From Mesorhizobium sp. M1B.F.Ca.ET.045.04.1.1 (lineage in GTDB: Bacteria; Pseudomonadota; Alphaproteobacteria; Rhizobiales; Rhizobiaceae), in the NCBI RefSeq assembly GCF_003952465.1, contig NZ_CP034448.1, forward strand, positions 1,922,001 through 1,986,000: a DNA stretch of 64,000 nt. The letters run 5' to 3'. The notes beneath the pieces were generated by a model. It made no database searches. It was not told where the DNA came from and saw only the letters and a program-made list of their open reading frames with translations. The position numbers were made by a program, and so were the translations under genes. Positions 46,064 through 55,102 of the stretch are shown piece by piece; the first letter of the stretch is position 1, and every line of letters starts with the position of its first letter.

Positions 46064-46864
46064 ATGCTCAAGCTGCTCAGTCTGCTTGCCTGCCTTGCCT
46101 GCGCCGAGGCGGCGCCAATGCCTGCAATCGGCGGCGATACGCCCGTCGATGTCGAGCTCGTGCTGGCTGTCGACATCTCGCAGTCGATGGACGAAGGGGA
46201 GTTCGCCCTGCAGCGCGCCGGCTATGTCGAGGCGCTGCGCCATCCCGACTTCATCAGCGCGGTGCGCTCAGGCCCGAAGGGCCGTATCGCGCTCGCCTAT
46301 TTCGAATGGGCGGGCGTCGTGCGCGACGACGGCGTGATCGCCTGGCAGGTCATCGACGGCGCAGACAGCGCCAACGCCTTTGCCGACAAGATCGCGGGCC
46401 GGCCGTTCCGGAGCTTTCGCGGCACCTCGATTTCCGGCGCTCTCGGCTTCGGCGCCGGGCTTTTGGAGAAAAATGGCTTTTCGGCGCCGCGTCGGGTCAT
46501 CGACATATCGGGGGACGGGCCCAACAATGCCGGGCTGCCTGTCGCCCTGACCCGTGACGCCGCCCTGGCCAGCGGCATAATCATCAACGGCCTGCCGATC
46601 CTGATCAGCCCGTCGCCGAGCGTCAGCCGTCTCGATCGCTACTATGCCGATTGCGTCACCGGCGGCCCCGGCTCGTTCGTGTTGCCGATCTATGCGGCGT
46701 CCGAATTCTCGACCGCGATCCGCCGCAAGCTGATCCAGGAGGTGAGCAGTGTCGGTGATGCCACAAAGATCCGCGTCGATGCGGAGGCGCCGACCGACTG
46801 CTTGCTCGGCGAGCGGCTGCGGCAGCGGTTTTCCGATCCGTATTTTCCGGAGCTGGATCGGTGA
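46064..46864 (+). CDS. DUF1194 (VWA-like) exported protein
   Basis: Exported protein of 266 residues with a short signal peptide (1-16, with LACLACAEA) and a DUF1194 domain related to von Willebrand A: LAVDISQSMDEGE (MIDAS-like), GRIALAYFEWAG and RVIDISGDGPNN. DUF1194 proteins are common in Rhizobiales; the role is unknown, probably protein or metal binding in the periplasm. A GGAG lies upstream of ATG 46064. The open frame extends upstream but only through the end of the ABC gene. Confidence 0.87.
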   Translation: MLKLLSLLACLACAEAAPMPAIGGDTPVDVELVLAVDISQSMDEGEFALQRAGYVEALRHPDFISAVRSGPKGRIALAYFEWAGVVRDDGVIAWQVIDGADSANAFADKIAGRPFRSFRGTSISGALGFGAGLLEKNGFSAPRRVIDISGDGPNNAGLPVALTRDAALASGIIINGLPILISPSPSVSRLDRYYADCVTGGPGSFVLPIYAASEFSTAIRRKLIQEVSSVGDATKIRVDAEAPTDCLLGERLRQRFSDPYFPELDR

Positions 46865-46882
46865 GGCACCACTTGGTGCGCC

Positions 46883-47818
46883 TCAGGCCGCCCGGGCGCC
46901 ATATTTGGCGCGGAATTCGTCATAGCAATCGCGACGCCAGCGGCGGCCGACAACATAGCCGCGCAGCAGTTGCGGCAGCGAATAGCCGAGGGCTTTGGAC
47001 GACCGGTTGGCCAGATAGCCCGAGAAAGCCTGAGGCAGCCGGCCTTTCAGGGTATCGGCGATGATCTGGCGCGCGATCATATAGGGCGGCACGTCGGGAT
47101 AACGGTCGGCGATATAAGGGTGCTTGCCGATCAAGTTGGCATAGGCCTCGACATAGCCATCGCGGCGGCCGGAGATCGAGTTCTCCGAATTATACTTCTT
47201 CCAGTCGATCTCCTCCGACAGCAGGGCGCCGCCGCGGTTGGCAAAACGCAGCAGCAGCTCGCGGTCCTGCATGCGCGTGATGTCGCTGTCGAAGCCACCG
47301 ATCGCAAGCAGCGATTCGTGCCGGGCGCTAATCGCCGAACCGGCGATGAAGATCGTCTGCGAGACCAGCGCGCGCTGCAGCGTGCTCTTGTCGAGCAAGG
47401 CCTGGCGATTGATACATTTGGTGCTGCGGTTGCCCTTCACCGAGATGAAGGAGCTGATCAGCACTTCAAGCGAAGGGTTTTTGTCGAAATGCGCCACCGT
47501 CCGCTCCAGGCGGTCCGGCAGATAGACATCGTCCGAATCAAGGAAGGTCACGATCGGCGCCCGCGCGCGCTCGATGCCCGCGTTGCGCGCGGCATTGGCG
47601 CCGCGCCATTTCGCCCCGACATAGATCAGTCTGGGGTCGCGAATTTCGGCGAGCGCCAGGGCCGTCCCATCGGTCGAGCCATCGTCGACCACGATGTGCT
47701 CGAAGCGCGTAAGTGTCTGGGCAAGAACGCTTTCCACGGCGCGCACGACCTGGCTGCGCCGGTTGTGCGTCGGCGTGATCACGGTGATCAGCGGAGCTGT
47801 GTCGGAAGCAGCCGGCAT
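46883..47818 (-). CDS. Family 2 glycosyltransferase
   Basis: Cytosolic GT-A fold glycosyltransferase of 311 residues: ITVITPTHNRRSQVVRAVES at the N-terminus, VDDGSTD (44-50) for nucleotide-sugar binding, and FLDSDDVYL with the DxD-type Asp at 94-97. It has no membrane helix, so it acts on a lipid-linked or soluble acceptor at the inner face. It lies convergent with the DUF1194 gene and is the first of a small leftward surface-polysaccharide group with another glycosyltransferase and a sulfotransferase. The sugar is unknown. Confidence 0.9.
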   Translation of the reverse strand: MPAASDTAPLITVITPTHNRRSQVVRAVESVLAQTLTRFEHIVVDDGSTDGTALALAEIRDPRLIYVGAKWRGANAARNAGIERARAPIVTFLDSDDVYLPDRLERTVAHFDKNPSLEVLISSFISVKGNRSTKCINRQALLDKSTLQRALVSQTIFIAGSAISARHESLLAIGGFDSDITRMQDRELLLRFANRGGALLSEEIDWKKYNSENSISGRRDGYVEAYANLIGKHPYIADRYPDVPPYMIARQIIADTLKGRLPQAFSGYLANRSSKALGYSLPQLLRGYVVGRRWRRDCYDEFRAKYGARAA

Positions 47819-48015
47819 CTAACTTTCGTTGTGGAGCGGATACGCGATGATCGGTTGGATCTCGTACCTGCCCCTCCGTGTCCGCCCCCGGATGGACAAA
47901 ACGCTACAGAAAAGAGGCGTCTATGTCACCTGAAGCGTCGCGTCAGGATCAAGTTCGGAGCATATTTCTTCAAAGCCATGCGGTTTGAAAGCAACACTTT
48001 GCGGGCGACTTGTCC

Positions 48016-49005
48016 TCAACTGTGGCCCACATAGTCCGGCACGATCTCGATTTCGTCGCGAACGAGACCGGCTGCGAGGCTGAAATGGCCGAAAAATGCC
48101 AGCGTGTAAAAGGCCAGGCCGACCGCCACTGAAAACGGAATCTGCCAGATTGGCATGCCCGTTTGCGGCGCATGACCGATCACGCGTCGTGTCGTGCGCC
48201 ACGACATCGTCCCCCAGCGTGTGAACGATTTGACGATACGCTGGGCGCGGGTGGGGGAATGGAGCTCGACGAATTTTCGGTCGGCATCCCTGCCGGTCAC
48301 CAGCGCGCGCCAATAGAAGAACCGCCAGCCGCGCGGCGAGTAGTGATAGACGCGCGCATCGACATTGACGATTCTGTGGCCCTCGCGCCAAAGCTGGTGC
48401 ATCAGCAGCGTGCAGGAAACCTTGAAGCCGTTGTGTGCCGGGAACGGATGGCTGGCTATCCAGTCGCGTTGGAAGGCAATGTTGTTGGCATTGATCGCAC
48501 GTTTCGAGGCGAACCTTTCGTCCCCCCGGGCCATCGGGAAGAACCAGATCAAAGCAAAGGTTCGCGAGAAAAAATCGTCGTAGGAAAGATAGGTATGCCC
48601 GTTTACGCAGAGGGTTTCCGGGTGTTGGAAGGGCTTCAGCAGAGTTGAGAGCCAATCCCGCTCGGGGACTGTGTCGGAATCCAGGAAAACGACGATGTTT
48701 CCTTCGGTCAAGGGCACGCCATTGTTCTTGAGGTCGTAATACCGACCACCGGAGCAGGCCGCGAATGTCAGTTCGGCAACCTGCGTAAGTTGAGGTGCTT
48801 CAGCGTCGATGCTCGCTCGCAGCAAATCGGCGTCCGAATCGGGCCCGCCATGCGACACGACAACCTTCGGCCTTGCGAAACCAGTTGCGGAAACGGCAGC
48901 AATTTCACGCGCCAGGGCCTTCAGGCCCACGCCAATCTCGTCCCAGTCAATGGATTTGGCGTTCTCCATCTCCACGACGATCGAATAGGTTGGATGTTCA
49001 GCCAT
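48016..49005 (-). CDS. GT-A type glycosyltransferase-like membrane protein
   Basis: Protein of 329 residues with a GT-A style core (YSIVVEMENA at the start, VVVSHGGPDSDADL, GNIVVFLDSDTVPERDWL with the DxD-like motif) and a C-terminal hydrophobic segment (about 285-318) of one or two helices that would anchor it to the inner membrane. The start ATG is 49005; the frame is open for 20 codons upstream. It is more distant from family 2 than its neighbour and cannot be assigned a sugar. Base composition is lower in GC than nearby housekeeping genes, which hints at transfer. Confidence 0.75.
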   Translation of the reverse strand: MAEHPTYSIVVEMENAKSIDWDEIGVGLKALAREIAAVSATGFARPKVVVSHGGPDSDADLLRASIDAEAPQLTQVAELTFAACSGGRYYDLKNNGVPLTEGNIVVFLDSDTVPERDWLSTLLKPFQHPETLCVNGHTYLSYDDFFSRTFALIWFFPMARGDERFASKRAINANNIAFQRDWIASHPFPAHNGFKVSCTLLMHQLWREGHRIVNVDARVYHYSPRGWRFFYWRALVTGRDADRKFVELHSPTRAQRIVKSFTRWGTMSWRTTRRVIGHAPQTGMPIWQIPFSVAVGLAFYTLAFFGHFSLAAGLVRDEIEIVPDYVGHS

Positions 49006-49123
49006 AGAGTTAATCACCACCAGCTTATCGGGATAGTCGCTATAGCCCTGAACGTATGCTGTCAAACGATCAAAGGCGCCATCTATTTGCGAGTTTCCGC
49101 TTCGATTGGCGGTTCACCGATTG

Positions 49124-49900
49124 CTAGTTCTTCAAGAAGCCACGGATATAGTTTTTTCCATGCCGGAAGCTCGACGGGTCGGTATATTCAGACAGGAAAC
49201 GCTTTCTCCATTCGTCGTTGATCGCGTCGCGCTGGACTTCGAGACCTGACTCGAGGTTCGTTCTCCAGACGGGCTCTACACCCGCCAGCTGCGCGATCGT
49301 CTTGAGGCTTCCAACCGGATCTTGCTGAATTTGCTCATAGGTCAATGCGAGAAAAGACAGTCCGTTTTTCGCGAACCAAGCATCCCAAGCCAAATTCTCC
49401 ATCAAAATCTTCTCAAGCGACTCGGCAATCGCTCCGCTGTCGTAGCGTGGCGGTGCATGGCTGACTTCAGTGGAGCGGAATCTGCGGGTTTGCCGCGCGC
49501 GTGCCCATGAGATCGCCTGGCCCAGCAGATCGCTACGCGTCAGGCGCACATAGCGCGGGTTCGGAAGACTGGCCGGCAGGTTCACCTTCTTGGCCACTTG
49601 AGCGAACTGGCTCGCGAAGAGCTTGATCGCGTAGACTCCGGAAGAGGACCGCCCCTCCGTCAACGCACGAAGAAGCTGGGCGCTCGGTTCGCGCGGGTAG
49701 CCGGGCAGTTCAAGCAGACGGCGACCGCCAAACCATTCCAGTGGATTGCCCAACCCGGCCGAAGCCATTAGTCCTGCAAGATGATTGCTGCCGCTGCGCG
49801 GCGATGTGCAGACGAGAATTCCCGCTCGTATCTCCGACAGAATGTCCGGAGGGATTTTAACCGTCGGCGGCCGCCGACGAAAAAGCTGCATCCCGATCAT
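49124..49900 (-). CDS. Stf0-type sulfotransferase
   Basis: Cytosolic sulfotransferase of 258 residues of the Stf0 family. LVCTSPRSGSNHLAGLM (29-45) is the 5'-phosphosulfate loop that binds PAPS, and the following LIRLTRSDLLGQAISWARA region carries the 3'-phosphate contacts; the conserved Lys, Glu and Tyr positions after it are present. Stf0 enzymes sulfate trehalose or lipid-linked sugars. The ATG (49900) overlaps the metW stop (ATGA), so it is coupled to methionine-pathway genes, although its partner genes are the two glycosyltransferases downstream. GC is lower than in metW. Confidence 0.83.
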   Translation of the reverse strand: MIGMQLFRRRPPTVKIPPDILSEIRAGILVCTSPRSGSNHLAGLMASAGLGNPLEWFGGRRLLELPGYPREPSAQLLRALTEGRSSSGVYAIKLFASQFAQVAKKVNLPASLPNPRYVRLTRSDLLGQAISWARARQTRRFRSTEVSHAPPRYDSGAIAESLEKILMENLAWDAWFAKNGLSFLALTYEQIQQDPVGSLKTIAQLAGVEPVWRTNLESGLEVQRDAINDEWRKRFLSEYTDPSSFRHGKNYIRGFLKN

Positions 49901-50511
49901 CGCTTCAGCAAAAACACCGCCTGCTGGCCGAAGAAATTCCAGAACCACCAGGGCATCGACAGGCCGATCTTCTGGCCGTTGGCGTCGAGTGCGGTCGCCT
50001 TCTCGACCGTTGCGCCAAGCTCCTCGCACAGATTGACGAAGTCGCGGATGGTGCAGAAGTGGATGTTCGGCGTGTCGTACCAGGAATAGGGCAGATCCTT
50101 GGTGACCGGCATCCTGCCCTTGATCAGCAGCGAGAAGCGCACGCGCCAATGGCCGAAATTGGGGAACGATACGATGGCGCGGTTGCCGATCCGAAGCAGC
50201 TCGTCGAGCACCAGCTTCGGATTGCGGGTCGCCTGCAAGGTCTGCGACAGCACAACGAAATCGAAGCCCTTGTCGGGATAGAATTCGAGGTCCTTGTCGG
50301 CATCGCCCTGGATCACGGAAAGGCCGCGCGCCACGCATTCGTTGACGCCGCGCTGCGACAGCTCCATCCCGCGGCCGTCGACCTGTTTTGTCTCCTGGAG
50401 AAGCTCCAGCAGCAGGCCGTCGCCCGAGCCGACATCGAGGACACGCGAACGGGCCGGGATGAGATCGTTGATAACCTCGAGATCGACACGTTGGGCACGA
50501 TTGACGCTCAT
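49897..50511 (-). CDS. metW: Methionine biosynthesis protein MetW
   Basis: Small Rossmann-fold protein of 204 residues acting with MetX. VLDVGSGDGLLLELL is the SAM-binding motif, and LPYSWYDTPNIHFCTIRDF and SMPWWFWNFFGQQAVF are typical MetW stretches. MetW is needed for efficient homoserine acetylation in MetX-using bacteria. The gene starts 91 bases after metX in the same direction and its stop overlaps the Stf0 sulfotransferase ATG by four bases. Confidence 0.93.
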   Translation of the reverse strand: MSVNRAQRVDLEVINDLIPARSRVLDVGSGDGLLLELLQETKQVDGRGMELSQRGVNECVARGLSVIQGDADKDLEFYPDKGFDFVVLSQTLQATRNPKLVLDELLRIGNRAIVSFPNFGHWRVRFSLLIKGRMPVTKDLPYSWYDTPNIHFCTIRDFVNLCEELGATVEKATALDANGQKIGLSMPWWFWNFFGQQAVFLLKR

Positions 50512-50602
50512 GGGAACACCCGCGGCCTTAGAGCATTCGAAGCCAAGGCGGAATCGCTCGGTGTCGCAGAAATGCTGCTAAAACGAAGAGATCGCGAGCC
50601 GC

Positions 50603-51772
50603 TCATAGGCTGAGTCCCCTGGCGCGGGCGGCCGAGGCGATGAAGCCGTTGATGGCCGCGAACAGTTCCGGTTCGTCGAGCAGGAAGGCGTCATGGCCGC
50701 GATCGGTCTCGATCTCGACGAAGGAGACGGAAGCGCCGGCGGCGTTCAGCGCATGAACGATCGAGCGGCTCTCCCCGGTCGGGAACAGCCAGTCTGATGT
50801 GAAGGATACCAGGCAAAACCGCGTCTTGGTGCCGGCGAAGGCATCGGCCAGCCGTCCGCCATGGTCGGCGGCGAGGTCGAAATAGTCCATTGCGCGGGTC
50901 AGATAGAGGTAGGAGTTTGCGTCGAAGCGATCGACGAAGGTCATGCCCTGGTGGCGCAGATAGCTTTCGATCTGGAAGTCGGCGTCGAAACCGAAGGTGA
51001 GCGCCTCGCGGTCCTGCAGGTTGCGACCGAACTTGCGGTGAAGGGCCGCCTCCGACAGATAGGTGATGTGGGCGGCCATGCGCGCCACGGCGAGCCCTTT
51101 TTCCGGACGTCTGCCGAAATCGAGATATTTGCCGCCGTGCCACTCCGGATCGGCCATGACGGCCTGCCGCCCGACCTCATGGAAGGCGATGTTCTGCGAG
51201 GAATGGCGGGCTCCGGTGGCGATCGGCAGCACGGAGAAGACGCGCTCCGAATGGCTGGCGGCCCACTCCAGCACCTGCATGCCGCCCATTGAGCCGCCGA
51301 GCACGCAAAACAGCTTCTCGATGCCGAAATGGTCGACCAGCATCAGCTGCGCGCGCACCATGTCGCGGATGGTGATGATCGGCAGGTCGAGGCCGTAGGG
51401 CCGGCCTGTCGCCGGATTGATCGAGGCCGGGCCGGTGGAGCCGAGGCAGCCGCCGACGACGTTGGAGCAGATGACGAAAAAGCGGTTGGTGTCGATGATC
51501 TTGCCGGGGCCGATCAGCACCTCCCACCAGCCCGGCTTGCCGGTCACCGGATTGGTGTTGGCGACATGCTGGTCGCCGGTCAGCGCGTGGCAGACGAGGA
51601 TGGCGTTGGAGCGGGCGTCGTTGAGGATGCCATAGGTTTGGTAAGCGACCTGGAACGGCGACAGCACCGTGCCCGCATCGAGCTTCAGCGGCTTGTCGGG
51701 GCCGAACTGCAACACCGGGCTCGACGGGTGGTCGGCCTCGTTGTTGGTCCTTAGAGCGCGCTGAGCGGCCAT
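50603..51772 (-). CDS. metX: Homoserine O-acetyltransferase (MetX)
   Basis: Alpha/beta-hydrolase fold enzyme of 389 residues that acylates homoserine with acetyl-CoA (or succinyl-CoA in some relatives), the first step of methionine synthesis. LGGSMGGMQ holds nucleophile Ser161, and the later Asp in SFTSDWLFP and His in [10 protein letters not shown] complete the triad; [10 protein letters not shown] and [15 protein letters not shown] are conserved. ATG 51772 has a GGGGA five bases upstream and is preferred over 51784, which lacks one. The leader holds a SAM-II aptamer and a terminator, so expression falls when SAM is high. metW follows. Confidence 0.94.
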   Translation of the reverse strand: MAAQRALRTNNEADHPSSPVLQFGPDKPLKLDAGTVLSPFQVAYQTYGILNDARSNAILVCHALTGDQHVANTNPVTGKPGWWEVLIGPGKIIDTNRFFVICSNVVGGCLGSTGPASINPATGRPYGLDLPIITIRDMVRAQLMLVDHFGIEKLFCVLGGSMGGMQVLEWAASHSERVFSVLPIATGARHSSQNIAFHEVGRQAVMADPEWHGGKYLDFGRRPEKGLAVARMAAHITYLSEAALHRKFGRNLQDREALTFGFDADFQIESYLRHQGMTFVDRFDANSYLYLTRAMDYFDLAADHGGRLADAFAGTKTRFCLVSFTSDWLFPTGESRSIVHALNAAGASVSFVEIETDRGHDAFLLDEPELFAAINGFIASAARARGLSL

Positions 51773-51833
51773 CGCATTCCCCATCCAGTCCGCATCGATT
51801 TCGCCGATGCGGTATCCGGCCGGCAGCGGACAA

Positions 51834-51866
51834 CAAAAAACCGGCCTGCCTTCGCAAAGCCGGTTA
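51834..51866 (-). terminator. Terminator in the metX leader
   Basis: On the minus strand AACCGGC pairs with GCCGGTT around a loop, followed by a T-run (six T before G). It lies between the SAM-II aptamer and metX, so it is probably the attenuator that the riboswitch controls. Confidence 0.75.
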
Positions 51867-51877
51867 CAGGTTGCAAA

Positions 51878-51937
51878 CGGCCCTTTAGCGAATTGTTTAA
51901 CGTGGCTGCAAGCCGACCGGCCAAATCACCACGGAGT
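51878..51937 (-). promoter_or_regulatory. SAM-II riboswitch
   Basis: On the minus strand the leader contains GTGGTGATTTGG, GGCTTGCAGCCAC and GTTAAACAATTCGCTAAAG in this order (51932 to 51883), the conserved core of the SAM-II aptamer used by alphaproteobacteria ahead of metA, metX and related genes. It binds S-adenosylmethionine. A terminator follows about 12 bases downstream, before metX. The match to the consensus is close, including the pseudoknot strand TTCGCTAAA. Confidence 0.92.
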
Positions 51938-51976
51938 CCGGCTGCTCTTCTAGGACCAGCGCCGCGCTTCGTCAAC

Positions 51977-52033
51977 GGGCAGCATCCCTGGGGGCAGCAT
52001 CTTGGGGGCAGCACCTTGGGATCGGCATCTTGG
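51977..52033. repeat. Four imperfect 14-15-base tandem repeats upstream of hisC
   Basis: GGGCAGCATCCCTGG, GGGCAGCATCTTGG, GGGCAGCACCTTGG and GATCGGCATCTTGG follow each other in the gap between the metX leader and hisC. The run sits in the probable hisC promoter or leader and could vary in length. Confidence 0.7.
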
Positions 52034-52115
52034 CGCAAGCACCGGCACTCGACATTCGGGGCCACGGCCTGTATTTCCGCTGCGGCCTCGACGGCCTTCT
52101 CGACGGATTTGTGAC

Positions 52116-53219
52116 ATGAAGCAGGATCAGCCACGTCCGACGCCCCGCGCGGGCATCATGGACATCGAGGCCTACGTGCCGGGCAAGAGCACGGCGCCGG
52201 CCGGCGTGACGAAAGTCTACAAGCTGTCGTCCAACGAGAACCCGCTCGGGCCGTCGCCGAAGGCGATCGAGGCCGCGCGGGACGTGGCTTCTAGGTTGGA
52301 TGTCTATCCCGACGGCTCAGCTCGCCGGCTGCGCGAGGCGATCGGCGACGTGCATGGGCTCAATCCGGCAAACATCGTCTGCTCCAACGGCTCCGACGAG
52401 ATACTGGGGCTCCTGGCGCAAACCTATCTCGCGCCGGGCGACGAGGCCGTGTTCACCGAACACGCCTTCATGGTCTACAAGATCTACATCCAGGCCGCCG
52501 GCGCCAGACCGGTCGCGGTCAAGGAAACCGACGAGCGGGCCGACATCGACGCGATCCTCGCCGCGGTGACGCCGGCGACCCGGATCGTGTTCCTCGCCAA
52601 TCCCAACAATCCGACCGGCACCTATGTGCCGTTCCAGGAGGTGCGCCGGCTGCATGCCGGGCTGCCGAAGAACGTGCTCCTGGTGCTCGACGCGGCCTAT
52701 GCCGAATATGTGCGGCGCAACGATTATGAAGCCGGCATCGAGCTGGCCGGCAGCGCCGAGAACGTGGTCATGACCCGCACCTTCTCCAAGCTCGGCCTCG
52801 GCGGCGCGCGCGTCGGCTGGATGTACGGCCCGGCGCATATCGTCGATGCGATCAACCGGGTGCGTGGACCGTTCAACGTCAACGCGACAGCGATCGAGGC
52901 GGGCATCGCGGCCATCCGCGACCGCGCCCATGTCGAGCGCAGTGTGGCGCATAACGAGAAATGGCTGGCCTGGGTCAGCGAACAGGTGACCCTGCTCGGG
53001 CTGCGCGTGACGCCGAGCGTCGGCAATTTCGTGCTGATCCACTTTCCCGACGACAGGCGGCATTCGGCGGCGGCCGCGGACGATTATCTCAGCGCGAGGG
53101 GCTATATCCTGCGCCGCGTCACCGGCTACGGCTTCCCGAACGCGCTGCGCATGAGCATCGGCACCGAAGAGGCCAATCGCGGCGTCGTCGAAGCGCTGAC
53201 GAGTTTCCTGAAAAGCTGA
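52116..53219 (+). CDS. hisC: Histidinol-phosphate aminotransferase
   Basis: PLP-dependent class I/II aminotransferase of 367 residues; transfers the amino group in histidine synthesis and can serve phenylalanine/tyrosine in bacteria with such gene order. Start ATG 52116 follows the family; upstream codons of the open frame do not. SSNENPLG (38-45), [16 protein letters not shown] and the PLP lysine Lys225 in [11 protein letters not shown] are all present, with [16 protein letters not shown] at the end. It lies seven bases before tyrA, an operon that suggests a role in tyrosine/phenylalanine as well. Confidence 0.9.
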   Translation: MKQDQPRPTPRAGIMDIEAYVPGKSTAPAGVTKVYKLSSNENPLGPSPKAIEAARDVASRLDVYPDGSARRLREAIGDVHGLNPANIVCSNGSDEILGLLAQTYLAPGDEAVFTEHAFMVYKIYIQAAGARPVAVKETDERADIDAILAAVTPATRIVFLANPNNPTGTYVPFQEVRRLHAGLPKNVLLVLDAAYAEYVRRNDYEAGIELAGSAENVVMTRTFSKLGLGGARVGWMYGPAHIVDAINRVRGPFNVNATAIEAGIAAIRDRAHVERSVAHNEKWLAWVSEQVTLLGLRVTPSVGNFVLIHFPDDRRHSAAAADDYLSARGYILRRVTGYGFPNALRMSIGTEEANRGVVEALTSFLKS

Positions 53220-53225
53220 AGCACC

Positions 53226-54164
53226 ATGACATCACCGATGTTCGAGAAAATAGCGCTGGTCGGCATCGGCCTGATCGGCTCGTCGCTCGCCCGCGTCATC
53301 CGCCGGGAGGGGCTTGCCCGCCATATCGCCATCGCGACGCGCAGCAAAGCGACGCTCAAGCGGGCCGAGGAACTCGGCCTCGGCGATTCCTACACGACCG
53401 AGGCCAAAGAAGCGGCACGCGACGCGGATCTCGTCATCATCTCGGTGCCGGTCGGCTCGTCCGGCGAGGTCGCCGCCGAGATCGCGCCGGCGCTGAAGAA
53501 AGGCGCCATCCTCACCGATGTCGGCTCGACCAAGGCATCGGTGATCGCGCAGATTGAGCCGCATGTGCCCGACGGCGTGCATTTCATCCCGGGCCACCCG
53601 TTGGCGGGTACGGAAAAATCGGGCCCCGATGCCGGCTTTGCCGATCTTTTCGACAACCGCTGGTGCATCTTCACGCCGCTGCCGGGCACCGATCCTGAGG
53701 CGCTGGAGAAGCTCTCCGAATTCTGGCGGCGCTGCGGCTCGAACATCGACACGATGGACCCGCAGCATCACGACATGACCCTGGCCATCGTCTCGCACCT
53801 GCCGCATATCATCGCCTACAACATCGTCGGCACCGCCGACGACCTGGAATCGGTGACCAAGACGGAAGTCATCAAATATTCCGCTTCCGGTTTTCGCGAT
53901 TTCACCCGTCTGGCGGCCTCCGACCCGACCATGTGGCGGGACGTGTGCCTGCACAACAAGGACGCGATCCTGGAGATGCTGGCGCGGTTCTCGGAGGATC
54001 TCGCCTCGCTGCAGCGGGCGATCCGCTGGGGCGACGGCGAAAAGCTGTTCGACCTCTTCACCCGTACCCGCGCCATCCGCCGCTCGATCATCGAGGCCGG
54101 CCAGGACATCGATGTGCCGGACTTCGGCCGCCAGGCGGTCGAACATCCTGGGGCCAAATCTTAG
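53226..54164 (+). CDS. tyrA: Prephenate/arogenate dehydrogenase
   Basis: NAD(P)-dependent enzyme of 312 residues in tyrosine synthesis. GIGLIGSS (13-20) is the dinucleotide-binding turn; ISVPVGSSGEV, FIPGHPLAGTEKSG (substrate-binding HPxxGTEKSG) and the HHD-LPH pair (QHHDMTLAIVSHLPH) are the TyrA signatures. It lies directly after hisC. Which of prephenate or arogenate it prefers is not visible. It ends one base before the convergent kinase gene. Confidence 0.93.
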   Translation: MTSPMFEKIALVGIGLIGSSLARVIRREGLARHIAIATRSKATLKRAEELGLGDSYTTEAKEAARDADLVIISVPVGSSGEVAAEIAPALKKGAILTDVGSTKASVIAQIEPHVPDGVHFIPGHPLAGTEKSGPDAGFADLFDNRWCIFTPLPGTDPEALEKLSEFWRRCGSNIDTMDPQHHDMTLAIVSHLPHIIAYNIVGTADDLESVTKTEVIKYSASGFRDFTRLAASDPTMWRDVCLHNKDAILEMLARFSEDLASLQRAIRWGDGEKLFDLFTRTRAIRRSIIEAGQDIDVPDFGRQAVEHPGAKS

Positions 54165-55094
54165 TCAGGTCGATGGCGGCCAGTGCGCTGCCATCATCGC
54201 CAGCGTCTCGGCCCTGTCCGGAGCACCGAGCCGGCCGCCGAAGCGCAGGCATTTGAGCGCCGCGGCGGCGCTGGCAAAGCGTAGCGCCTGCTCGGGCGGC
54301 ATCGCCTCGGCAAGGCCGACGGCAAACGCGCCGTGGAAGACGTCGCCGGCGGCGAGCGTATCTATCGCCTTGACCTTCGGCGCCTCGACATGGCGGACGC
54401 GGCCGGCCGCCTTGTCATGCCACCAGGTTCCGGCAGCGCCGCCTGTCACCGCAACAAAGGCGTCGGTGCGCGAGGCAAGATCTGCGCAGGCGCTTTCCGG
54501 GTAGAGCGCATGGCCGCAGACGATACGCGCCGCCGGTTCCGAGGCGACGATGTGCGAGGCCAGCGGTAAGAGCCGCTCCAGCACCTCGATCGGTGCGGTG
54601 TCGGCGTCGAGGATCGCCGGACGGCCGGCGTCCCGCGCCGCTGTCAGGGCGAGCGCCGCGGCGCCCGGCCAGCGCACATCCACCAGTACGGCATCGAAGC
54701 TGGAAAGGTCGGCAAGCGGCAGAGAGTTGGGATCTGCCTGCGCCTTGCTGTCGTAGTACGGCACGATGACGCGTTCGCCATGGGCATCGACCAGGATCGC
54801 GGCCAGCGCCGAGCGCGCGCCGGCGACGCGGCGGACCAGGCTGCAGTCGACGCCCTCCGCCTCGATCTCGGCGATCAGCTGGTCGCCGACCGCATCGTCT
54901 CCCGCGCTCGCCCAGAGCGATACGCTGGCGCCGAGGCGATGCGCGGCGCAAGCGGCGCTCGTTGCCATGCCCGAGGCGATCTGGATGCCGTCGCTGGCGA
55001 TGAACTTGCCTTGATGCGTCGGAAGCGTCTCGACACGAAGGATCGTGTCGAGGGTGAATGCGCCGACGCTGAGCAGTCTGACCGGTTCCGCCAT
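54165..55094 (-). CDS. PfkB family carbohydrate kinase
   Basis: Cytosolic sugar kinase of 309 residues in the ribokinase/PfkB fold. The N-terminal GAFTLDT and GMATSAACAAHRLGA motifs match signature 1; the C-terminal signature is DTLAAGDVFHGAF, where AAGD replaces the usual GAGD; the catalytic Asp is kept. Start ATG 55094 has GAGGG five bases upstream; an in-frame TTG earlier overlaps the DUF2125 gene. Ligand unknown, perhaps a sugar or nucleoside. It is convergent with tyrA and follows the DUF2125 gene by eight bases. Confidence 0.88.
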   Translation of the reverse strand: MAEPVRLLSVGAFTLDTILRVETLPTHQGKFIASDGIQIASGMATSAACAAHRLGASVSLWASAGDDAVGDQLIAEIEAEGVDCSLVRRVAGARSALAAILVDAHGERVIVPYYDSKAQADPNSLPLADLSSFDAVLVDVRWPGAAALALTAARDAGRPAILDADTAPIEVLERLLPLASHIVASEPAARIVCGHALYPESACADLASRTDAFVAVTGGAAGTWWHDKAAGRVRHVEAPKVKAIDTLAAGDVFHGAFAVGLAEAMPPEQALRFASAAAALKCLRFGGRLGAPDRAETLAMMAAHWPPST

Positions 55095-55102
55095 CGCAGC
55101 CC

